Shown here piece by piece: positions 51,524-60,340 of a stretch of DNA of 64,000 nt. This stretch comes from Bacillota bacterium (GTDB lineage: Bacteria > Bacillota > UBA4882 > UBA8346), in NCBI GenBank assembly GCA_023417475.1, contig JAEZFP010000010.1, forward strand, positions 1 to 64,000, read 5' to 3'. Position numbers and translations under genes: made by a program. The notes under the pieces were generated by a model. It worked only from the letters and a program-made list of their open reading frames with translations. It was not told the origin of the DNA and searched no databases. Each line of letters starts with the position of its first letter. Position 1 is the stretch's first letter.

Positions 51524-51736
51524 ATGAAACCACACCGTCCGGTTGGTATTCCAGACATATCGTCCGTCCCGGAGCCAATGAACTTCCACCGGTCGAATTT
51601 GGAACGCAAAAGCCGTAACAACAAGCCAGATCTGGTCCCGCCACAACGTAAAGGAAAACAAACAAGTCAACGGGAGTTAAAACGGTGCGGGCCAAGGGAA
51701 AACACCGAGGTCACCAAGGAAGAACACCCGTGTTAA
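51524..51736 (+). CDS. Doubtful basic 70-residue ORF
   Basis: The frame opens MKPHRPVGIPDISS and is rich in Lys, Arg, Pro and Asn. It sits between a possible -10 box and a terminator, which suggests a transcribed short gene, but it has no real RBS. Its last codons overlap the terminator stem and it has no recognisable family. Confidence 0.25.
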   Translation: MKPHRPVGIPDISSVPEPMNFHRSNLERKSRNNKPDLVPPQRKGKQTSQRELKRCGPRENTEVTKEEHPC

Positions 51737-51755
51737 CTAGGGGTGTTCTTTTTTA
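51720..51755 (+). terminator. Terminator
   Basis: A 10-bp perfect stem (AAGAACACCC/GGGTGTTCTT), an 11-base loop and six T. Confidence 0.88.
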
Positions 51756-51942
51756 TCGTAAAAGAGATTCCTTCGTGAGGAATGGAGATGTTTGGAGCGG
51801 AAGTCACTGCCGACCGATTGGCAAATGGTTGCTGATTGTAAAGAATTGGCTAATTCTGCCGACTGTTATTTTGTAACATAATGTCATCCTTGGATACCGC
51901 TTGCTACGCCGATTGGTTGTATCTCATCGATTAGGAGCTATC

Positions 51943-54492
51943 ATGTCATTACGCCAAAAGATTATCTTCATCTTCGGTCTGACTTTTTTGGGATTGATCG
52001 TGTTGGCTATCTTGGGTATGCAAAGTTACCTGCTTGACAAAATCGCCGATTTTGAAAAGCATGACGTTTACACCAATACCGAGCGGATTGTTCATACCCT
52101 AAACAACGAGATCGAGCAGCTTGACAGTCTCTTAAATGACTGGGCCAACTGGGATGACACCTATAACTACATTGGCGACCGCAACGCTCATTACATAGCA
52201 AGTAATCTTACCGACACCACCTATCAGCAGCTAAAGATTAGTTTGGTGCTCTACCTCAATAACGCGGGTCAAATCGTCTACGAACGCAGTTTTGACGCCC
52301 GGGTCGGGCGGCAACAACCCGTTTCGGCGCAACTCCGGCAGTTGATCCTGGCAAAGCAATTATTAGCCCAGGCTAAGTCGGCAAAAAACGGGATTCAAGG
52401 ACTGCTGAACTCGCGGCACGGACTGATGCTCATCGGCTATCATCCCATTATGACCAGCAACGCCAAAGGGCCCACCCGTGGAATATTGATTATGGGACGT
52501 TATTTGGATGCCGTTCAAATTAAGGAGCTTTCAAAACAGACCAACTTGCCGATCGAATTGGTGCCCTATCCGAAATACCGCCAATGGTTGAATACATATC
52601 AGCTCCGTAATCCGGGAGCGGCAAAACGCGAATCAATCGTGGTTCATCCTCGAAGCGAAACGGTTATCGAAGGTTACGCCGTATTAAAAAATCTATTCGG
52701 ACAACCGGTGGCGGCGATTCGGACGGAGATGCCCCGGACCCTTTACCGCCAAGGGAAAACCAGCATCTGCTATTTTTCAGTAGTGCTCTGCGTTACCGGG
52801 ATATTTTTAACTTGCCTGATGGTTGTGTTCTTGCAACGTTCCGTCTTAGGGCGTTTGGATTTTTTTTACGAACGGATTCATCAGATTACGGCGAGCAGCG
52901 ATCTGTCGATCAGGATTCCGGTCGTGGAAGATGACGAGATTGCTCAGTACGCCAAGGTGTTTAATTCGATGATGAACAGTTTGGAGGACTCCCGGGCGGA
53001 ACTGGAACAGAGCAAAGAGGAGTTAGCGACATTAAACCGGACCTTAACCGATGTCATTGAATTTTTGCCGGATCCGACCTTCATCATTGACCAAACCGGC
53101 AACGTTGTTTCCTGGAATCGGGCAATGGAAGAATTGACCGGGGTGAATAAGCTGAAAGTGATCGGAAAAGGGAACGAGGCTTACGCCGTTCCTTTTTGGG
53201 GCGAAGTCCGGCCGCTTTTGATCAACATGGTCTACGCCGATTGGGATACGATCCAGATTTACTACGATAATGTGGTGAAAACCGGAACAACGCTCCGCGC
53301 CGAAGTTTTTGTGACGGCGTTGGCCAATGGACAAGGCGCTTATTTGCTGGTAAACGCTTCACCGCTGACTGATCAAAATGGCCGGCCGATTGGCGCGATC
53401 GAGACGATTCACGATATCAGCAACCGGAAAAAAGCCGAGGAGCAACTTCGTTACCTTGGCTGGCACGACCGGCTGACCGGCTTGTACAACCGGACCTATT
53501 TTGATATGGAACTCAGCCGGTATGAACATGGCGAGTACAGTTGTTTGGGTTTGGTCATCTGCGATGTGGACGGGTTAAAACCGATTAATGACTCCCGCGG
53601 GCACGCTGTGGGCGATAAATTATTGCAGGTGGCGGCCGGGGTCTTGAACGAAGCGACCCGGGCGACCCAAACGGTTGCCCGCATCGGCGGCGATGAGTTT
53701 GCGATTTTGATTCCGGACGCCACCCCGGAGGAACCGGAGCGGGTTTGCGAGCGAATCACCCGCCTTAGCGAACGCTATAATGAAGGGGCATCCGAGTTCA
53801 AACTGAGTATCTCGGTAGGTTGGGCGATTGCCGAAGGGCCAAAGACAATCAAAGAAGTGTTGGATGAAGCGGATAATAACATGTACCGTGAAAAGCTCCA
53901 TCGCAGTCAAAGTTTTCATAACAGCGTGATTCAGATTTTAATTAAAACATTGGCCGCTCGGGATTATATAACGGAAGGACATTCCGAGCGGATGAAAAAA
54001 CTCGTTGCGACGCTCGGCGAGAAACTGGGCATGCCCGGACAAAAAGTAAACGACTTAAAATTGTTGGCGGAGATTCACGACATCGGGAAAATCGGCATCT
54101 CCGACACAATTCTTTTCAAACCGGGATATTTGGATGAAGCGGAGCGGAACGAAATTCAGCGGCATTCCCAGATCGGCTATATTATCGCCCAATCGGCCCA
54201 AGAATTGTTTTATATTTCCGATTGGATCCTGAAACACCATGAATGGTGGGACGGCAGCGGTTATCCCTTAGGACTTAAGGGAGATTCGATTCCGCTGGAA
54301 TGCCGGATTATCGCTATTGCCGACGCTTATGACGCAATGACCAACGACCGCCCGTACCGTAAGGCTTTATCAAAAGCAGCGGCCGTTATTGAGCTTCGCA
54401 AGGGCGCCGGAACTCAATTTGATCCCGCGTTGGTCGAGCTATTTATCGAACTGGTTTTAAACGCTTTCAAACCCGGCGAATATCTTGAATGA
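51943..54492 (+). CDS. CHASE4-HAMP-PAS-GGDEF-HD-GYP c-di-GMP turnover protein
   Basis: An 849-residue transmembrane signalling protein. An outside CHASE4-type sensor lies between membrane helices (residues 10-32 and about 275-298); a HAMP domain follows (about 300-350), then PAS (about 365-500), GGDEF and HD-GYP. The synthase motif is intact (IGGDEF near residue 581), and the phosphodiesterase has the metal-site HD in EIHDIGKIG (about 711) and the HHE-x-x-DGSGYP motif (about 766). So both making and breaking of c-di-GMP are possible. A single TTAGGAGC-led ATG gives the start. It shares the region with a second HD-GYP protein 1.4 kb away. Confidence 0.93.
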   Translation: MSLRQKIIFIFGLTFLGLIVLAILGMQSYLLDKIADFEKHDVYTNTERIVHTLNNEIEQLDSLLNDWANWDDTYNYIGDRNAHYIASNLTDTTYQQLKISLVLYLNNAGQIVYERSFDARVGRQQPVSAQLRQLILAKQLLAQAKSAKNGIQGLLNSRHGLMLIGYHPIMTSNAKGPTRGILIMGRYLDAVQIKELSKQTNLPIELVPYPKYRQWLNTYQLRNPGAAKRESIVVHPRSETVIEGYAVLKNLFGQPVAAIRTEMPRTLYRQGKTSICYFSVVLCVTGIFLTCLMVVFLQRSVLGRLDFFYERIHQITASSDLSIRIPVVEDDEIAQYAKVFNSMMNSLEDSRAELEQSKEELATLNRTLTDVIEFLPDPTFIIDQTGNVVSWNRAMEELTGVNKLKVIGKGNEAYAVPFWGEVRPLLINMVYADWDTIQIYYDNVVKTGTTLRAEVFVTALANGQGAYLLVNASPLTDQNGRPIGAIETIHDISNRKKAEEQLRYLGWHDRLTGLYNRTYFDMELSRYEHGEYSCLGLVICDVDGLKPINDSRGHAVGDKLLQVAAGVLNEATRATQTVARIGGDEFAILIPDATPEEPERVCERITRLSERYNEGASEFKLSISVGWAIAEGPKTIKEVLDEADNNMYREKLHRSQSFHNSVIQILIKTLAARDYITEGHSERMKKLVATLGEKLGMPGQKVNDLKLLAEIHDIGKIGISDTILFKPGYLDEAERNEIQRHSQIGYIIAQSAQELFYISDWILKHHEWWDGSGYPLGLKGDSIPLECRIIAIADAYDAMTNDRPYRKALSKAAAVIELRKGAGTQFDPALVELFIELVLNAFKPGEYLE

Positions 54493-54524
54493 TCCGTAAA
54501 GCGTTGAGCAATCGCCATGTTAAG

Positions 54525-54556
54525 AGAGGTTACCATCTTCGATGAGGCCTCTTTTT
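54525..54556 (+). terminator. Terminator of the GGDEF/HD-GYP gene
   Basis: An AGAGG/CCTCT stem with an 18-base loop and five T. Confidence 0.6.
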
Positions 54557-54681
54557 AATTTAACTGCTGACAAGGATAGCGAACCAAGCATTGTAAAATT
54601 AACTAATTTAGAGTTGACGAGCTTCATTGAGATATGGGATGATAGATTGCAGAAATTACACTAAATCGATCAGGATCACAG

Positions 54682-55758
54682 ATGGCGTCGATGAATAAGC
54701 GAATTCAACCTGACAACATGAATATTCCGGGCTCCTTATTTATTGGAGACCGTTTACTGGAATGGTATCGTCAGAACGCCCGGGATTTGCCTTGGCGTAA
54801 GACGAAAGATCCTTATGCGATTTGGGTCTCGGAAGTGATGTTGCAACAGACGCGGGTTGAAACGGTGATCCCGTATTATCAGCGTTTTTTAGCGCGATTT
54901 CCCACGTTGAAGTCATTGGCCGAAGCCCCGGAACAGCAGGTTTTAAAAGCTTGGGAAGGGTTGGGGTATTACCGCCGGGTACGTTTGCTGCAACAAGGGG
55001 CGCAAGCAGTGCTGAATAAGTTCGCGGGCGAGTTGCCCGCCGCTCCAGAACTTCTCGCCGGGTTGCCGGGGGTCGGGAGTTACATGTCAGGGGCTTTGGC
55101 CAGTATTGCGTTTCACCTTCCGGTTCCGGCGGTGGACGGTAATGTCATTCGGGTAGTCACCAGAATTTTGGCTTGGGATCAAGTGGCGGATAGCGCACGG
55201 TCGCGGCGGATAATTACCGAATGGGTTCAGGGACAGTTTCCGGACAATGCAGCCGGCGATTTTACGCAAAGTTTGATGGAGTTGGGCGCGTTAATTTGTT
55301 TGCCGCGTAACCCGCGTTGTCAGGAGTGCCCGGTCCATTGTGATTGTCAGGCTAATGGTCGGGGAAACCCGGAACGGTTTCCGATCAAAAAAGAAGCGCC
55401 GAATATTCCGGCTGAGCGCCGGATTGTTTTACGGATCAATTGCAACGGCCGCCGTCTCTTGGTGCAACGGCCTTCCACCGGTTTGCTGGCGGGTTTTTGG
55501 GAGTATCCCAATCTTCTGTCCGCTCCGGACGATGTGGGAGAAGCGGTGGCGAGCGCTTGGACTGAACGGAATCTGGGACAAGCTTTGCCGTTTACGTTTT
55601 GTAAAAAAACCAGTCAAGTATTTACCCACCGTCGCTGGGATATCGAGATTTGGGAAGCCGACTGGTTATTCGCGGAAGTACCAAACTGTCCGGACAATGG
55701 TGTTTGGGTAAGTCATCCAGAGGAACAATTGTTGCCAAGAGTAGCGTTTTTACGCTAA
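54682..55758 (+). CDS. mutY: Adenine DNA glycosylase
   Basis: A 358-residue MutY that removes adenine opposite 8-oxoguanine. The catalytic Glu is in SEVMLQQTRV (about residue 51), HhH is LPGVGSYMSGALAS with Ser in place of the lyase Lys, and the catalytic Asp is in VDGNVIRVVTRI. The [4Fe-4S] ligands follow C-X6-C-X2-C-X5-C. The C-terminal third is a NUDIX-like 8-oxoG recognition domain (LLAGFWEYPN). AGGA lies 6 bases before the ATG; another ATG follows nine bases later. It appears to be transcribed alone. Confidence 0.95.
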   Translation: MASMNKRIQPDNMNIPGSLFIGDRLLEWYRQNARDLPWRKTKDPYAIWVSEVMLQQTRVETVIPYYQRFLARFPTLKSLAEAPEQQVLKAWEGLGYYRRVRLLQQGAQAVLNKFAGELPAAPELLAGLPGVGSYMSGALASIAFHLPVPAVDGNVIRVVTRILAWDQVADSARSRRIITEWVQGQFPDNAAGDFTQSLMELGALICLPRNPRCQECPVHCDCQANGRGNPERFPIKKEAPNIPAERRIVLRINCNGRRLLVQRPSTGLLAGFWEYPNLLSAPDDVGEAVASAWTERNLGQALPFTFCKKTSQVFTHRRWDIEIWEADWLFAEVPNCPDNGVWVSHPEEQLLPRVAFLR

Positions 55759-55919
55759 TGAGAAATCTGGTGCGGATTTTTGGATTATCGCTTAATAAAA
55801 TCGCGAGAATTGACGATGTTTTGGAAGTGTGATCATTTTTTCAGGCAGAGATGGTTTGGCTCTTTTGTTCGTGATGTAGAATAATAACCGAAGCAAGTAT
55901 CTTAACTTGGGAGAATTGA

Positions 55920-56978
55920 ATGCATTTAGTACCAATCAACAATGCAAAACCAGGAATGATGTTGGGAAAGACAATTTTCCGCGAGGATGACGGTAAAATT
56001 CTCCTGGTCAAAAATACAATTTTAAAAAATGAATATATCCATAAAATTAAGAACTTAGGTTACGAGTATATCTATATCCGGGATCCGCTGGCGTTTGAAG
56101 AAGACGACGAATTAATCCCCCCCATTAAAGACGAGACAAAAGTTAAGGCAATTCAGGTTTTGAAGTCGACGGTCCAGCAGATCGCCAAAAAAGAAGAGAT
56201 GAATATCCGGCGGGTTAAAAACGTTATTGTGGAAGTGGTTGACCAAATTCTCAGTGACCGGCAGGTTATTTATAATTTGTCCGATCTCAATCAGCATGAC
56301 AACTATACCTATTTTCACTCGGTTAATGTTACGGTTTTATCATTGTTAATCGGTTCCGAACTGGGAATTTCCCGGGGGGATCTTGAGATATTGGGCATGG
56401 GGGCAATGATGCACGATATCGGAAAGACATTAATTGCTCCGGAGCTTTTAAACAAACCGGAACGATTGGATTCAAGGGAGTTTGAAAGTATGAAAGAGCA
56501 TGCCCGAAATGGTTTTGAACTCCTTAAAGATAAGTTGCCCAGCTTTGTGCCGGCCCATATCGCGCTCCAACATCACGAACGGGAGGACGGTAGCGGTTAT
56601 CCCCGGGGGGCGACCGGGAAAAACATCCATCGTTTTTCAAAAATTGTGGCGGTGGCAGACGTGTTCGACGCCATTACCACCAATCGGAGTTACCAAAAAG
56701 CCCGTTCGCCGTTTGAGGCAATCCGACAGCTTACCGAGGAGATTGAGGTCAAATTTGAACGTAATATCGTTGGGGCTTTATCGAAAGTGATCGCGCCGTT
56801 TCCGGTGGGGAGCACGCTGCGATTTAAAGACGGATTTAACGGGGTTGTCACTTTCGTTTCCCGAACCAAATGTCTGGTCAATTTATTAGATGGCCCGTTT
56901 AAAGGCGATAAGGTGGATCTTTATCGAACGACCGAATTGCAAGTGCTTGAGGTTGTCAAATTATTTTCCGAAGCGTAA
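55920..56978 (+). CDS. HD-GYP domain protein (c-di-GMP phosphodiesterase type)
   Basis: A 352-residue cytoplasmic protein. The N-terminal 100 residues form a small domain often found with HD-GYP (starting PINNAKPGMMLGK). The HD-GYP domain has HSVNV, the metal-binding HDIGK (about residue 165) and HHEREDGSGYP (about 220), then DVFDAITTNRSYQKA. The tail (residues of about 295-352) is a beta-rich, PilZ-like or KOW-like stretch. There is no GGDEF or receiver domain, so its input is unknown. TTGGGAG leads the ATG. It is probably a c-di-GMP phosphodiesterase. Confidence 0.9.
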   Translation: MHLVPINNAKPGMMLGKTIFREDDGKILLVKNTILKNEYIHKIKNLGYEYIYIRDPLAFEEDDELIPPIKDETKVKAIQVLKSTVQQIAKKEEMNIRRVKNVIVEVVDQILSDRQVIYNLSDLNQHDNYTYFHSVNVTVLSLLIGSELGISRGDLEILGMGAMMHDIGKTLIAPELLNKPERLDSREFESMKEHARNGFELLKDKLPSFVPAHIALQHHEREDGSGYPRGATGKNIHRFSKIVAVADVFDAITTNRSYQKARSPFEAIRQLTEEIEVKFERNIVGALSKVIAPFPVGSTLRFKDGFNGVVTFVSRTKCLVNLLDGPFKGDKVDLYRTTELQVLEVVKLFSEA

Positions 56979-56980
56979 TG

Positions 56981-57004
56981 AAAACTCCTGTTTCCAGGAG
57001 TTTT
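56981..57004. terminator. Bidirectional terminator between HD-GYP and YkuS genes
   Basis: AAAACTCCTG/CAGGAGTTTT with a 4-base loop; five U on the plus side and a matching A-run on the other. Confidence 0.88.
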
Positions 57005-57016
57005 TGTATTAGGGCG

Positions 57017-57274
57017 TTATTCGAAACGTTCCGACAGAATTCGGTTGATCTCCACGGGACTGAGCCCGCTGGCATTAATCACTGGAGCTTCGGTTTGGAT
57101 TTCGTGCATGCTGAGAAAATTTTGGTCGATTCCGGTGGTGACTATCGCGTCAATATTTTGCCACTGCCCTTGGTCTTTAACGTTATGTTGAAACTCGAAG
57201 ACATCATACCCTTGATTTTCAAGATATTCGCTGACATTTGAAAGCTCGGATTCGACTGCGATCCGTTTTTTCAC
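57017..57274 (-). CDS. YkuS-family (UPF0180) small protein
   Basis: An 85-residue protein of UPF0180, small Firmicute proteins of unknown role. The family opening KKRIAVESELSNVSEYLENQGYDV is followed by a DAIVTTG block and a C-terminal helix with NASGLSPVEI. The start is GTG, 6 bases after GGGAGGTG; frames further upstream lack an RBS. It is a single gene convergent with the HD-GYP gene. Confidence 0.85.
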   Translation of the reverse strand: MKKRIAVESELSNVSEYLENQGYDVFEFQHNVKDQGQWQNIDAIVTTGIDQNFLSMHEIQTEAPVINASGLSPVEINRILSERFE

Positions 57275-57351
57275 TCTGTTCACCTCCCGCACTAGTTTAC
57301 CCAACTCCGGACGGAACTGCTTGGTATTGTTCGCCAACCCCATGGGTCAAA

Positions 57352-57360
57352 TGGTATAAT
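57352..57360 (+). promoter_or_regulatory. Extended -10 promoter of the OsmC gene
   Basis: TGGTATAAT is a perfect extended -10; the -35 is not clear. The leader to osmC would be about 95 bases. Confidence 0.5.
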
Positions 57361-57464
57361 AGATCGATGTCGACTGATTAAGTGCTGATCACCGGTTATC
57401 GCGAGACGTTTACTTCAATATAAACAGGACCAAATGGCAAAATTAGTGATGGGAGGAGTATTTA

Positions 57465-57869
57465 ATGGATATGAAGTTGAGTTTTCCCGGAGGATTAAAA
57501 GTGGCCGCTTCGTATAAGGGGCAAACCATCATGACTGATCAACCGGTTAAAGCCGGGGGAAGCGGCGAGGCGCCGTCGCCTTTTGATCTGTTTCTAGGTT
57601 CAATCGGCACTTGCGCGGGATTTTATATCGTAAACTTTTGCCGGCAGCGCCAAATCCCAACCACCGGAATTGAGGTGGAACTGCAATTTTCGAAAGATGA
57701 GGCAACCGGGATGATCGCTAAGATCGCGATCGCGATCAAACTGCCGCCGGATTTTCCCGAACAATATCGCGATGCGGTTGTGCGGGCCGCCGATGTTTGT
57801 ACTGTAAAAAAGCATCTGCTGAATCCGCCGCAGTTTGAAATTTTTCACACCGTGAAAGAAATCTCGTAA
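57465..57869 (+). CDS. OsmC-family protein
   Basis: A 134-residue OsmC/YhfA-type protein; relatives reduce organic hydroperoxides through two Cys. The redox pair is visible: Cys51 in GSIGTCAGFYIVNFC and Cys110 in ADVCTVKKHL; a further Cys at 58 is unusual. GGSGEAPSPFDLFLGSIG is the family's dimer-fold block. GGGAGGAG gives a strong RBS. The enzyme may protect against peroxides, though YhfA-like members have unknown substrates. Confidence 0.88.
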   Translation: MDMKLSFPGGLKVAASYKGQTIMTDQPVKAGGSGEAPSPFDLFLGSIGTCAGFYIVNFCRQRQIPTTGIEVELQFSKDEATGMIAKIAIAIKLPPDFPEQYRDAVVRAADVCTVKKHLLNPPQFEIFHTVKEIS

Positions 57870-57931
57870 ATAGTTCTAAAGTCCTATAACATTTGAGTTG
57901 GGCTTTCCGATACTTGTAGTGGAGTAACGAA

Positions 57932-58132
57932 GTGGCACTCACAGCGAATAACTCGGGAGATCGACTCAAAATGATGCAATCCCATGATCCGGTAATTGAC
58001 GCAATCAATCGGAATGTTAATTTGTTTGCCGCCATTAAACAGTATCGTCACATTAAAAAAGTGATGGCCGATTTTGCCGTACAACTTCAAAATGAGGCGC
58101 AAACGGTACGGGTCGACCATCGCATTCATTAA
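57932..58132 (+). CDS. Hypothetical 66-residue protein
   Basis: A small basic protein starting MALTANNSGDRLKMM, mostly helical (IKQYRHIKKVMADFAVQL), ending VDHRIH. The start is GTG, 8 bases after GGAG, 60 bases behind OsmC, and a strong terminator follows at 58185. No family is recognised; translation is plausible from position and RBS. Confidence 0.5.
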   Translation: MALTANNSGDRLKMMQSHDPVIDAINRNVNLFAAIKQYRHIKKVMADFAVQLQNEAQTVRVDHRIH

Positions 58133-58184
58133 GTCACCGTCAGCGGTTCTTCACAAAATGCTTAAATAGTTAATAAGCCATAGG

Positions 58185-58214
58185 AAACACCTGTTTATGA
58201 GCAGGTGTTTTTTT
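58185..58214 (+). terminator. Terminator after the OsmC/small-ORF unit
   Basis: AAACACCTG/CAGGTGTTT with an 8-base loop and seven T. Confidence 0.88.
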
Positions 58215-58246
58215 GTGGCCGCTAAGTTTTTCGGGTTGGACGCTCT

Positions 58247-58275
58247 TTGAAAATGTTGTAAAATCGAAGTATTAT
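58247..58275 (+). promoter_or_regulatory. Promoter of the propeller-lectin gene
   Basis: TTGAAA, 17 bases, TATTAT. The transcript would begin near 58282, with a leader of about 115 bases. Confidence 0.68.
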
Positions 58276-58398
58276 GCAGGGAATCACCGGCAATGTTTGA
58301 ATAATATATTTTTGAAAGTGATTTGAAAATGGAACAGGAAAGGGCATGGATACGTCTATACTTTGTAAATCAGTAAAGTGGCAAAGGGAGTGTTCGTA

Positions 58399-60198
58399 AT
58401 GAAACGCTGGACTCGTAAAACGGTAACCCTGATTATTCTGACTTTGCTCGGCATTACGTTGTTCACAAGCGGCAATATGAGCTTGTTTGCGGCTGCGCCG
58501 TCCTGGGAAGGATGGCAGAAAGTTCAAGGTCAAACCCCGGGCCGGCCGTGGCTGGCGCCGGATGGGGAGCGGATCATCGCCGCTCATCAAGGGATGGATT
58601 CAAAACTGTACATAAGCACTATGTTCAATGGGGATGTTGGCGACTGGAAGCAGAATAACCTGACCTGTTCGAGCGGACCGGCGGTAGTTAGCTTTAACGG
58701 CCGGAAACAAGCGTTTATTCGTAATGGCGACGGTCGTCTCTACACCACGTTGGCCAATAGTCCGACCCGGCGCAATGATGACTTTTACGGTGGTTTTTGG
58801 CAAGACTCCAGGCTCAAAATCGCTTCCGAGCCGGCGGCGGTAGTCTTTAATAATCGGGTTTACGTAGTTATTCGCGGAGTTGACAACCAACTGATGATCA
58901 ATTCCCTTAATGAACGGGGGAGCTGGGGAAATTGGAAACGGTTGAATTATGTTTCGAACTCTTCGCCCTTCATCGGATTATATCAAGGACGGCTTTATGT
59001 CGCGGCCCGGAGTCGGAACAACGAGATTTTATTAAATAGCGATCCGTTAGGCGCCGGAAGCTGGAAGGAGATCCCCGGCGGTGGGCGTTCAAACGACACG
59101 CCGGTTTTTGCGGAATACCGCAATCAACTCTATGTAGTAGTTCGCGGAATGGATAATGGCATTTGGGTTAATGTCAAACGGAATAACGATTGGTCCGGTT
59201 GGACGGAGATTGGCGGCGCGACCTTAGCGGCTCCGGCGATTGCCGCCGCCAATAGTCAGTTGCAATTGATGGTTAGAGGGACCGATAATAACCTCTATAT
59301 CAATCAACTCACCAGATTTTCATCATGGGAACCGCGCCCGGTACCAGTACCGCAACCGCATCGGCCTCAACCTCAACCCCAACCCCAACCGCGTTCCCAG
59401 TGGAGCGGTTGGAACCGTTATCCTGACGGTCAAACCACTTCCGGCCCGGCGGTTGCCGAGTATAATGGGCAGCTGATTACCATGGTTCGGGGGACCGATA
59501 ACGGGGTTTTTGTAAAAACCGGACTCGGCAACGGTTGGACCAAGATCGATGGTGAAATAATTGGCAGTCCGGCGTTGGCAAACCATCGCGGCAGCCTTTA
59601 CGCATTGGTCCGGGGAACCGATGAAGCAGTCTATGTAAACCGTTTTAACGGTACTTGGCAAGGTTGGTCCAATATCGGCGGGAAAACCACTTCCGGCGGT
59701 GCCCTCGTCTCTTATGAAGGAACTCTCTATGCATTCGTCCGCGGCACTGACAATGGCGTCTATGTAAACCGGATGAATGACCGTGGCAATTGGAACGGTT
59801 GGTCCAATATCGGCGGCGCCACAACCGGGGAACCGGCGGCGCTGGTGTATCGCGGGCGACTCTATCTGGTGGTAAGAGGGACCGATGACAAGGTTTATCT
59901 CCGCTCCATGGCCGGCAACAATTCATGGGACAATTGGACGGAAGTGAACGGCAACGGTCGGATCATTTCCGGACCTAGCTTGGTCAATTTTGAAAATCAA
60001 TTGTGGATCGTCGCCCGCGGCACCGACAACGGGATCTGGGCCAATGTACGGAATGAAAACGGGCGATTCGGCGACTGGTGGCTCCTGCCCGGCAATGGTT
60101 TGACCACCGCCAATCCCAGCGCCGTGGTTTATCGGAACCGTTTATACGTTATGGTTCAGGGAACCGATAAAAGTCTATATTGGAATGAGTATCGTTAA
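58399..60198 (+). CDS. Exported double beta-propeller protein (PLL-lectin-like repeats)
   Basis: A 599-residue exported protein (signal at residues 8-35, ending LFAAA). Two beta-propellers, each of about six or seven blades of 40-45 residues, are joined by a Pro-Gln linker (residues 308-330). The blade signature is W-x-x-W-x-x-I-G-G ... GRLYVVVRGTDN-x-V-Y-V-N, typical of the fucose-binding PLL family of lectins; Trp, Arg-Gly-Thr and Asp are strongly kept. Such proteins bind glycans by their blades. The ATG is 8 bases after AAAGGGAG. No enzyme domain is present. It is a single gene with its own promoter and terminator. Confidence 0.8.
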   Translation: MKRWTRKTVTLIILTLLGITLFTSGNMSLFAAAPSWEGWQKVQGQTPGRPWLAPDGERIIAAHQGMDSKLYISTMFNGDVGDWKQNNLTCSSGPAVVSFNGRKQAFIRNGDGRLYTTLANSPTRRNDDFYGGFWQDSRLKIASEPAAVVFNNRVYVVIRGVDNQLMINSLNERGSWGNWKRLNYVSNSSPFIGLYQGRLYVAARSRNNEILLNSDPLGAGSWKEIPGGGRSNDTPVFAEYRNQLYVVVRGMDNGIWVNVKRNNDWSGWTEIGGATLAAPAIAAANSQLQLMVRGTDNNLYINQLTRFSSWEPRPVPVPQPHRPQPQPQPQPRSQWSGWNRYPDGQTTSGPAVAEYNGQLITMVRGTDNGVFVKTGLGNGWTKIDGEIIGSPALANHRGSLYALVRGTDEAVYVNRFNGTWQGWSNIGGKTTSGGALVSYEGTLYAFVRGTDNGVYVNRMNDRGNWNGWSNIGGATTGEPAALVYRGRLYLVVRGTDDKVYLRSMAGNNSWDNWTEVNGNGRIISGPSLVNFENQLWIVARGTDNGIWANVRNENGRFGDWWLLPGNGLTTANPSAVVYRNRLYVMVQGTDKSLYWNEYR

Positions 60199-60216
60199 GC
60201 TCCAAGCTTGATTATG

Positions 60217-60259
60217 GCAATAAGAAAAGAACCGGTTTACCCGGTTCTTTTCTTATTGC
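60217..60259. terminator. Long terminator after the propeller gene
   Basis: A 19-bp perfect stem with a 5-base loop, A-rich on the left and T-rich on the right arm, able to stop transcription from both sides. Confidence 0.85.
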
Positions 60260-60278
60260 GACATTTTGGTTAAAACCC

Positions 60279-60311
60279 TTGAATTTTCCAAATGGCGAAT
60301 ATATAATTCAA
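60279..60311 (+). promoter_or_regulatory. Promoter and probable TetR operator of the efflux operon
   Basis: TTGAAT, 17 bases, TATAAT. An inverted repeat TTGAATT ... AATTCAA exactly overlaps both hexamers, with a 19-base centre, so a bound TetR dimer could block the polymerase. Autoregulation is inferred from this layout. Confidence 0.65.
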
Positions 60312-60340
60312 CTAATTTACCGAAATAGTCGAAAGGTTGA

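Larger units (their letters stand above)
51441..51942. other. Intergenic region with a terminator and a doubtful small ORF
   Basis: About 500 bases between the heparinase-fold gene and the GGDEF/HD-GYP gene. It has a TATAAT at 51507, the doubtful ORF listed separately and a terminator at 51720-51755. Beyond these I see no RNA motif. Confidence 0.5.
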
